NCBI GenBank assembly: GCA_015654835.1 | Contig: JAATGG010000090.1 | Span: 1-64,000, forward strand | Length of the DNA stretch: 64,000 bases | Direction: 5' to 3' | Source: Terriglobales bacterium | Lineage (GTDB): Bacteria > Acidobacteriota > Terriglobia > Terriglobales > Acidobacteriaceae | In this document: positions 58,036 through 64,000 of the stretch, in pieces | Position numbering within the stretch: the first letter of the stretch is position 1 | Layout: the number at the start of each line of letters is the position of its first letter | The notes under the pieces: generated by a model | Told to the model about the DNA's origin: nothing | Seen by the model: the letters and a program-made list of their open reading frames with translations, nothing else | The model's database searches: none | Position numbers and translations under genes: made by a program

Positions 58036-60501
58036 TTACTCGCTGTCGGGGGGGACTTGCTCCAGGAGGCGGCTCCAGGTTTTTTGGTTTTTGCGGAAGC
58101 CTTTTTTCAGGTCCTCCAAGATGCGCTCGAAGTCTGTATTGGTGCGGAGATTGTTCCAGGCGGGGTTTTTCTGGAACCAGGGGTAGTTCTCGTTGCCTAG
58201 ATAGATGGCGCGGCGGAGCCAGTGGAGGGCTTCGCTGGAGTCGCCTTCGACGGCGAAGTAGGTAGCGAGGCGGTAGGCCATTTCGCTATCGGCTTCGGCG
58301 GCGGCCAGGGTGTCGTCTTTGAGCAGGGCGGCGGCGCGCTCACGGTCGCCTGCCTGCACGTAGCAGAGGGCGAGGGTGGGCACGGCGATGCGCAACCACT
58401 GGTCGTCGCGGATGACGCCTTCCAAGATCTCGATGGCTGCGGACAGATTGCCGAGGCGCATCTGCTGATATCCAGCCGAGGTGCGGAGCAGGGGATGGCG
58501 CGGCTCAAGGGCCAGACCTTTTTCCAACTCGTCGCCGGCCAGCTCGATCTGATTTTGATAGTGGTAGACGCGGGCGCGGTGGTTGTAAAGGATGGCCGCG
58601 TTGGCGGGGTTGAGCTTGAGGGCGCGATTGAACTGATGGAGCGCTTCCTCGTACATGCCGTCGCCGCGCAGGGCCATGCCAGCGACCATGTGAACGTTCC
58701 AGTCGTTGCTGGCTCCCGAGAGAAGATTGGCGATGCCGTGACGGGCCGACTCTTTTTCACCACGGGAGAGCAGCATGTAAATGCGGTAGAGGTTGGCCTC
58801 GGTGGAGGCGGGGTCGAGCTTGAGGGCCTCGTCGAAGGCGCGGCGGGCGCGCATGACGTGGATCTGGCCGCCGAAGCCGTGGCGCACGTATTGAAGCTCG
58901 GCGATGCCGAGGCCGCTCCAGCCGGCGGAAAACCTGGCATCGGTGGCGGTGACGCTGGAAAAGAGCGCGTGGGCGCGGTCGAGGTCGGCGCGGGCGCCGG
59001 TGCGGACCATGAAGGAGCTGAGCAGGGCGCGGGCCTGGAGATACTCCTCACTGACGGGGCCTGGAAGCGAGCCGTCGCGAGCGGCGGGGCGCTGGATATC
59101 GATTTGATCGCCGGCGCTGAGGCCGTGCAGGGCGGCGAAAACCTCATTGGAGATTTCGGTCTGGACGGCGATGAGGTCGAGCGAGGCGACGCGGATGGCT
59201 CCGCCGGAGCGGACGCTGAGAGAGGCGACGTCGAGCAGTTGCCAGTTGAGGTCGAAGCCGTTTTCAGAGCGCAGGAAGCTGCCGGCGAGGACAAAGGACA
59301 CGAGCAGGCGCTGGCCGACGGAGAGCGGGTCCATCTGCGCGATGGGCAGGGACATGAGGGTGCTGGAGGGGCGGACGACGAGAGCGGGAATACGGGCCAG
59401 GCGGGCGGCGATGGCGTCGGCCAGGGCGAATCCATAGAGGGGCGCGACCTCGGTAGCGCCGAGATTGGCGAAGGGCAGAACCACAAGGGAATTCTGCTTG
59501 GCGCGGTCGCCGGCGGACTCACGGAAACGCTCGGCGAGCATGGAGAGGAAACCGGTGGTGCGCTTTTCCGCCTCGGCACCGGTGGTGGGCAGGTTAGCCG
59601 CGGCGTCGCCGGGAATAATGCCGGTCTCGATCTGCAGGGCCTTCATGATGGTCTTGAGGGCCTCGCGGACTTCGGCGGCGGAGGCGTAGCGGGCGCCAGG
59701 ATTCTTTTCAAGGCAGGCGCCGATGACGCTTTTTAGCTCGACGGCGATGCCGGGAACGGTTTCACTGAGGTCGGGCGGATCGGAGAACTGGATGGCGCGG
59801 ATGGCCTGGAAATCCTCAGCATCGGGGCGGGAAAAGGGGTGGCGTCCGCTGGCCAGCTCATAGAGGATGACGCCGAGAGCCCAGATATCGGACTGGACGC
59901 TGGACTGGCCGGTGACGAACTGCTCGGGGGCCATGTAGCGGATGGTGCCGCCGCGGGCGGTGTAGGTAGCCGCCATGGAAGCATCTTTGGCGAGCGCGGG
60001 CTTGGCCGGGTCGAAGGTGGCGTCTTCGGGGCTGAGGCGGCGGGCGAGGCCGAAGTCAAGAATCTTGACGAGGCCGCCGTCGGTCAGCATGACATTTTGG
60101 GGCTTGAGGTCGCGATGGAAGATGCCCAGAGCGTGCGCGGCCTGGAGACCGTCGGCGATCTGGATGCCGACCGAGAGGACGAGCTGGAGGCTGGCGGGGC
60201 CGCGGGCGATCAGCGTATCCAGCGACTGGCCGGGCACGTATTGCATGACGATGTAGCCCTCGTCGCCGCTTTCGCCGACTTCATAGATGGCGCAGACGTT
60301 GGGGTGCTCGATGGCCGAGGCCATGCGGGCTTCACGCAGCACGGTGGAGCGCAATTGCTGGGCCGAGAGCAGGCCGGTGCGCAGAATCTTCAAGACCACC
60401 GGGCGTTGCAGCAATGTGTCGTTGGCGAGGTAGACGACCCCGCTGCCGCCGGCACCTAGTTTGCGAAGAATTTCGTAATGTTCGATCGTCCTACGCTTCA
60501 T
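58036..60501 (-). CDS. Serine/threonine protein kinase with TolB-like and TPR regions
   Basis: An 821-residue protein. The kinase domain (about 9-275) has the glycine loop [12 protein letters not shown], Lys38 in VVLKIL, the catalytic loop [10 protein letters not shown], the DFG motif in ILDFGLARR and RYMAPEQF. A TolB/FlgO-like module follows ([14 protein letters not shown], about 345-460). The C-terminal third holds TPRs (for example [20 protein letters not shown]). This kinase-TolB-TPR arrangement is common in Acidobacteria. No transmembrane helix was seen, so a cytoplasmic location is likely. The substrate is unknown. Confidence 0.93.
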   Translation of the reverse strand: MKRRTIEHYEILRKLGAGGSGVVYLANDTLLQRPVVLKILRTGLLSAQQLRSTVLREARMASAIEHPNVCAIYEVGESGDEGYIVMQYVPGQSLDTLIARGPASLQLVLSVGIQIADGLQAAHALGIFHRDLKPQNVMLTDGGLVKILDFGLARRLSPEDATFDPAKPALAKDASMAATYTARGGTIRYMAPEQFVTGQSSVQSDIWALGVILYELASGRHPFSRPDAEDFQAIRAIQFSDPPDLSETVPGIAVELKSVIGACLEKNPGARYASAAEVREALKTIMKALQIETGIIPGDAAANLPTTGAEAEKRTTGFLSMLAERFRESAGDRAKQNSLVVLPFANLGATEVAPLYGFALADAIAARLARIPALVVRPSSTLMSLPIAQMDPLSVGQRLLVSFVLAGSFLRSENGFDLNWQLLDVASLSVRSGGAIRVASLDLIAVQTEISNEVFAALHGLSAGDQIDIQRPAARDGSLPGPVSEEYLQARALLSSFMVRTGARADLDRAHALFSSVTATDARFSAGWSGLGIAELQYVRHGFGGQIHVMRARRAFDEALKLDPASTEANLYRIYMLLSRGEKESARHGIANLLSGASNDWNVHMVAGMALRGDGMYEEALHQFNRALKLNPANAAILYNHRARVYHYQNQIELAGDELEKGLALEPRHPLLRTSAGYQQMRLGNLSAAIEILEGVIRDDQWLRIAVPTLALCYVQAGDRERAAALLKDDTLAAAEADSEMAYRLATYFAVEGDSSEALHWLRRAIYLGNENYPWFQKNPAWNNLRTNTDFERILEDLKKGFRKNQKTWSRLLEQVPPDSE

Positions 60502-60708
60502 TTCTACCTAACAGTGTAACGGGACCCCTATGGGGTTTGTTTCAATCCGTCCCACTGTGCAGATAAGTTTCCCAGATTGAGCCTGTTGGGGGTGGGGTGT
60601 GCCGCAGGCCGGGGCGGGAGGGGCGCTGGGGAGAGGAAATGGGCGGGTGGGGACGGGAGAAATGGCGGAGCGGAGGGGCGGTCCGCATCTGCTAACTTCG
60701 TACTAAGA

Positions 60709-62241
60709 ATGCAGGGGTTGAGCAGAGTGGAAATCGGTAGGCCGGCGGGGAGATTTGCGGCTTGCGGGCTGGTTTGCGAGCTAGTCTGCGGCTTGGCTTG
60801 CGGGCTGGGGGCGCCTGGCCCGGCGGGGCTGGCGGCGCAGGAGATTCCGGCTGGCTCGGCGGCTTCGCAGCAGACGGCTCCGGCGGGGCCGGTTTCGCAG
60901 CAGGGGGTCTCGCAACAGACGGGGGCGGGGGCAGAGGTGCATACCGGGACGCGCAGTGGGCTGGACGGCGATGGGCTCATGCAGAATTTGCTGGCGGACC
61001 ACCAGTTTTTCAGGCTGGCTACGGAGTTGGACCAGTTGCCGCCGGAGCAGGCGCAGTTTTACCGCGGGATTCTGGCCAATCGCAACAACGATTCGAAGGC
61101 ATCGATCGAGCTGCTGGAGCCGCTGGTGGAGAAGGTGGCGGCGAGCGGGGATGCGGCGCATGAAAAGCTGCTGCGCAAGGCTCTGGGCGAGGACTATCTG
61201 CGGCTGGGCGACTGGGCGAAGGCGGCCAAGGCCTACGAGGCGCTGGGGACACGGCTCAAGGACAAGCTGAGCGCCGATGAGCAGGACGAGATCGAGTTGC
61301 CGCTGAAGCTGCTGCCACTGGCGGCGGCCAATCCACCGATGACGGTGGAGGCTTGCGACCCGTTCAAGCTGCAGGTGAGCAAGAATCCGCTGGGTCTGGT
61401 GGATATTCCGGTATTTGTGGATGCACGGCCGCATACGTGGATGCTGGACCCGACGGCTCCATTCAACATGATTGCGCGGTCGCTGGCGAAAGAGGCGGGG
61501 CTCAAGGTTTCAGAGGAGGCGGCGACGATCCACACGCTGACCGGGCGACCGATGGTGGTGCACATGACGGTGATTCCGCGGTTCACGCTGGGCGGGCGGC
61601 TCACCTTTCATCAGATGACGGCATTTGTGTTCGACGACGCGGACTATGCGTTTCCTCGCTCGCATTATGAGGTGGAGGGGGTGCTCGGGTATCCCGCGCT
61701 GGAAGCTTTGGGGAGCCTGACGATCACCGGCGATGCCACGATCGAGGTGCGTCCAGCGAAACAGATTCAGGCAGAGGAGAAGACGGTACCGGCTGGGGCT
61801 GGACAGGCAGAGACGGGGCAGGCGGCGGCTGGGGCGCGTTTTTTTCTGGATGGCGACCGGGTAATTGTGGCGCTGGGGCGGGACTTCGAAGAGCGCATGT
61901 TCGCGATTGACGCGGGCGGGCAGCAGACGTATCTGACTTCGCGCTACTACGACGAGCACGCGAATGACTTTGCCAATCTCAAGATGCAATTGTTTACGCT
62001 GCCGGGCTCGCTGTCGCGGCCTCCGCAACCGGCGTATGTGGCCGAGACGGTGCCGCTGGCGGTGGGGGGAACGACGGTGAACGTGCACTTTGTGCAGGTG
62101 CTGACGCAGCCGCTCGGCTCGGCGGCACTGGACGATGTGTACGGCGTGCTGGGGACCGACGCGCTGGACCAGTTGCGGGCGTATACGTTCGACTATCGGA
62201 CGATGCGGTTTAGCGTGAGGACGGAAAGCAGAGAACAGTAG
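60709..62241 (+). CDS. Retropepsin-like aspartic-protease-fold protein, degenerate sites
   Basis: A 510-residue protein. A Cys/Gly-rich hydrophobic N-terminus (RFAACGLVCELVCGLACGLG) may be a signal peptide. A Gln/Ala/Gly linker, a TPR-like helical region (ADHQFFRLATELDQLPPEQA to AKAAKAYEALGTRL) and two retropepsin-type halves follow. The first active-site loop reads WMLDPTAPFN where DTGA is expected, and the second reads FAIDAGGQQT. The conserved GVLG turns are present (VEGVLGYPALE, VYGVLGTDAL). Catalysis is doubtful because of the first motif. The ATG at 60709 gives the signal-like start. Confidence 0.75.
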   Translation: MQGLSRVEIGRPAGRFAACGLVCELVCGLACGLGAPGPAGLAAQEIPAGSAASQQTAPAGPVSQQGVSQQTGAGAEVHTGTRSGLDGDGLMQNLLADHQFFRLATELDQLPPEQAQFYRGILANRNNDSKASIELLEPLVEKVAASGDAAHEKLLRKALGEDYLRLGDWAKAAKAYEALGTRLKDKLSADEQDEIELPLKLLPLAAANPPMTVEACDPFKLQVSKNPLGLVDIPVFVDARPHTWMLDPTAPFNMIARSLAKEAGLKVSEEAATIHTLTGRPMVVHMTVIPRFTLGGRLTFHQMTAFVFDDADYAFPRSHYEVEGVLGYPALEALGSLTITGDATIEVRPAKQIQAEEKTVPAGAGQAETGQAAAGARFFLDGDRVIVALGRDFEERMFAIDAGGQQTYLTSRYYDEHANDFANLKMQLFTLPGSLSRPPQPAYVAETVPLAVGGTTVNVHFVQVLTQPLGSAALDDVYGVLGTDALDQLRAYTFDYRTMRFSVRTESREQ

Positions 62242-62295
62242 GCAGAGAACAGTCAACAGGGAGCAGAGGACAGTAGACGGGGGACAGTTGGCCTG
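62228..62295 (+). repeat. Degenerate purine-rich short repeats
   Basis: gcagagaacagt occurs at 62228-62239 and 62242-62253, with a variant gcagaggacagt at 62263-62274 and ggggacagt after it. The first copy overlaps the end of the retropepsin-like gene. Confidence 0.7.
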
Positions 62296-62297
62296 AG

Positions 62298-62630
62298 CTA
62301 CTTTTTGGCGCTGGTGGATTTGGGCAGGCGGGGCTTGGTCTTTCCGTTGGCGCTTCCCTCGCCTTTGCTAGCTGTTCCCTGATCTCTGTCGGCCGATCTC
62401 TGGCCCCTGTCGGCTGCGCTCTGGGCGGGGCGTAGCTTGTCGCGGCGGCTCAGCAGAAACAGGGTCATGCCGAAGGCCAGCAGGACGAGGCCCCACCAGA
62501 GATTTACGTTGAGGCCCTGGGTCTTGGCGTAGGCGGCTACGTTGCTGCTGGTGGAGTAGCCGAAGACACTGAGAATGAGTCCGGTGAAAGTGAACATCAT
62601 GCCGATGGGTGTGCGCAGATCCAGATTCAT
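62298..62630 (-). CDS. Small two-helix membrane protein with repetitive tail
   Basis: A 110-residue protein with two transmembrane helices (about 8-24, GMMFTFTGLILSVFGY, and about 44-60, LWWGLVLLAFGMTLFLLS), then a hydrophilic basic tail of repeated A-D-R-G/D-Q-R/G units (SAADRGQRSADRDQGT). The tail is encoded by DNA related to the short repeats next to it. It starts 16 bases after the symporter gene on the same strand and probably shares its operon. Function unknown. Confidence 0.65.
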   Translation of the reverse strand: MNLDLRTPIGMMFTFTGLILSVFGYSTSSNVAAYAKTQGLNVNLWWGLVLLAFGMTLFLLSRRDKLRPAQSAADRGQRSADRDQGTASKGEGSANGKTKPRLPKSTSAKK

Positions 62631-62646
62631 GGTGAATTTCCTTTCC

Positions 62647-64000
62647 TCAGGCTAAAACGATATTGAGTATGACGGCTACGGCCAGGATGACGACGGCGAG
62701 ACCTTCGGGGCGCTTCCACCAGGGGAGGGGCGCTGACTTGGATTTTGGCGTGAGGGAGCGGACCAGCCCTGCCAGTTCGGAGTCTGGCCGGGGCTTGGTC
62801 GCAAGGCTCACCAGGGCGGCGACTAGCAAGCCGGCGATGAAGGCGAAGGTGGCTCCGCAAAGATTTTGCGCCAGGCTGTTGGGATAGCGATGGAGCGGGC
62901 CGAGCCAGCCGCCCTGGATGCCGCGGGTTGCGTCGAGCGGCAGGGTGAGGCCGTGGTGCAGAGTAGCTGCTACGGTTCCGGCGAGAAGCCCGGCAAAGGC
63001 GCCGTGGCCGGTGGTACGCTTCCAGAACATGCCCAGCAACAGAGCGGCCAGCAGCGGCGCATTGACCAGCGAGAACAAGAGTAGCAGCGCGTCCAGAATG
63101 TTATCGACGCGCAGGACGGCGCAGGCAGCGGCGATGGACAGCAGGACGGCTGCGACGGTGGCGTAGCGGCCCACGGCGAGGTAGTGGCCGTCGCCTGCGT
63201 CTTTGCGGATGTAGGGCCGATAAAGATCGCAGGTGAAGACGGTGTTGAAGGCTGCAACATTGGCGGCCACTCCGGCCATCAAGCTGGCCAGCAGCGCGGC
63301 CAGACCCAGGCCCAACATGCCGGTGGGCAAAAAGTGGATGAGGACCGTAGGCGTGGCCATGCCGTAGTTCAATTGCGTCTGGCCGGCAGCGGTGAGGACG
63401 GGCTTGCCGGTGGCCGCAATCATTTTGGCGGGGATGAGGCCTTTGCCCAGTTCCGCCTCAAGAGGAACGACGGTGGTGTTGCGGTAGATGACTCCCGCAT
63501 CTTCCCGGGTGACGGTGGAGGTGTGCGGGGTGGGAAGCGCGACGGCGAGCAGGCCGGGCAAGACGATGAGGAACGGCAGCAGCATTTTGGGAAGGGCGGC
63601 GATGACGGGAGCGCGGCGGGCGGAGTCCACGTCTTTGGCCGCCATGGCGGCCTGAAGTACGCGCTGATCGGTGCACCAGTAGCCGGCGCCAAGCACCAGG
63701 CCGAGTCCGATGCCGAGGGCCGCCACGTTAAGGCCCATGGGATTGGCGCCGGCGTGAAAGACGCCTGTCCACTCATGCAACAAGGCAGCGGGCAATGAGG
63801 CTTTGAGGCCGGCCCATCCACCTACGTTTTTGAGGCCCAGCAGGACGAGGGGCAGAAACGCGGCTACGATGATGAGGAACTGGAGCACCTGGTTATAGAG
63901 GGCCGCGGCGAGGCCGCCAAGAACGATGTAGGCCATGACCAGAAAGGCCGAGATCAGGAGGGCACAGGCAAAGATAGCTTGCGGGGGCTGGCCGATGGTG
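62647..64000 (-). CDS. Sodium:solute symporter (5' end outside window)
   Basis: At least 451 codons of an SSF-family membrane transporter; the reading frame stays open to the window edge, so the start is missing. Diagnostic parts are YIVLGGLAAALYNQVLQF, GAGYWCTDQRVLQAAMAAKD (the SSF signature region), TGMLGLGLAALLASLMAGVAANVAAFNTVFTCDLYRPY and VNAPLLAALLLGMFWKRTT. About ten helices are present here. The TDQRVLQAA wording is typical of sugar- or inositol-type transporters in this family, so it imports a sugar with sodium. Confidence 0.92.
   Translation of the reverse strand, partial: TIGQPPQAIFACALLISAFLVMAYIVLGGLAAALYNQVLQFLIIVAAFLPLVLLGLKNVGGWAGLKASLPAALLHEWTGVFHAGANPMGLNVAALGIGLGLVLGAGYWCTDQRVLQAAMAAKDVDSARRAPVIAALPKMLLPFLIVLPGLLAVALPTPHTSTVTREDAGVIYRNTTVVPLEAELGKGLIPAKMIAATGKPVLTAAGQTQLNYGMATPTVLIHFLPTGMLGLGLAALLASLMAGVAANVAAFNTVFTCDLYRPYIRKDAGDGHYLAVGRYATVAAVLLSIAAACAVLRVDNILDALLLLFSLVNAPLLAALLLGMFWKRTTGHGAFAGLLAGTVAATLHHGLTLPLDATRGIQGGWLGPLHRYPNSLAQNLCGATFAFIAGLLVAALVSLATKPRPDSELAGLVRSLTPKSKSAPLPWWKRPEGLAVVILAVAVILNIVLA

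Noticed and set aside
58197-59579. A 460-codon Ser/Pro/Ala-rich frame on the minus strand
   Set aside because: Out-of-frame reading of the kinase gene; low-complexity composition with no domain.
58222-59736. A 504-codon open frame on the plus strand inside the Ser/Thr kinase gene
   Set aside because: Gly/Glu/Val-rich mirror of the high-G+C kinase gene; the opposite strand has full kinase and TPR motifs.
62228-62295. CRISPR array
   Set aside because: Units are 12 bases, degenerate and irregularly spaced, with no spacer-sized unique sequences and no cas genes.

Overview
The window reads as chromosomal DNA of an acidobacterium, most likely family Acidobacteriaceae (Terriglobia; a Granulicella/Terriglobus/Edaphobacter-like soil organism). 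Supporting signs are an Oar-type TonB-dependent receptor with an N-terminal carboxypeptidase-regulatory domain, a Ser/Thr kinase fused to a TolB-like module and TPRs, a large set of secreted glycoside hydrolases, a two-component-propeller sensor kinase, many TTG/GTG starts behind good Shine-Dalgarno sequences, and futalosine-type menaquinone synthesis. This assignment is inferred from gene content only. No rRNA, tRNA, CRISPR array, phage gene or transposase was found.

Layout. 0-4 kb: partial cutC and a large TonB-dependent receptor. 4.4-16.2 kb, mostly housekeeping: PP2C phosphatase, a secreted unknown protein, an EamA exporter, two hemerythrins, lptE and holA, a half-size EamA protein, a YegD-like Hsp70, shikimate kinase, heme O synthase with a DUF420 partner, and ssb. 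16.4-19.3 kb: a UPF0182 membrane protein. 19.5-36.4 kb: a galactoside/galactonate locus of visibly lower G+C. It holds dgoD, dgoA, dgoK, a galactonate-type MFS transporter and a secreted double-VOC protein in one minus-strand run, then three secreted glycosidases (a clan GH-A enzyme, GH2, GH35), then a response regulator and a sensor kinase with about 14 propeller repeats. 36.8-40.4 kb: a secreted esterase, an aldo/keto reductase, a degenerate receiver protein and a TIM-barrel isomerase. 40.6-42.6 kb: an RcnR/FrmR-type metal sensor divergent from an OprB-like porin, with two operator-like dyads between them. 42.6-49.2 kb: FtsB-like protein, phosphohexomutase, cutA, bioY, mqnD, a degenerate GGDEF protein and hemW. 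49.3-56.5 kb: metallophosphoesterase, GH42, GH3 and acyltransferase. 56.5-58.0 kb: a low-G+C orphan gene between two direct copies of a hairpin-forming repeat. 58-64 kb: Ser/Thr kinase, a degenerate retropepsin-like protein, a small membrane protein and a partial sodium:solute symporter.

Working picture (inference): secreted GH2, GH35, GH42 and GH3 enzymes release galactose and other sugars from plant or microbial polysaccharide. The propeller kinase senses a glycan product in the periplasm. Galactonate enters through the MFS carrier and is broken down by DgoD, DgoK and DgoA to pyruvate and glyceraldehyde 3-phosphate. A galactose dehydrogenase and a galactonolactonase are not recognisable in the window. 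The most unusual items are the repeat-flanked orphan gene, the metal sensor that combines a FrmR-like body with the RcnR ligand set, a GGDEF protein with a broken active site but an intact inhibitory site, and long G/C homopolymers, one of them inside the conserved GGGTP motif of hemW.
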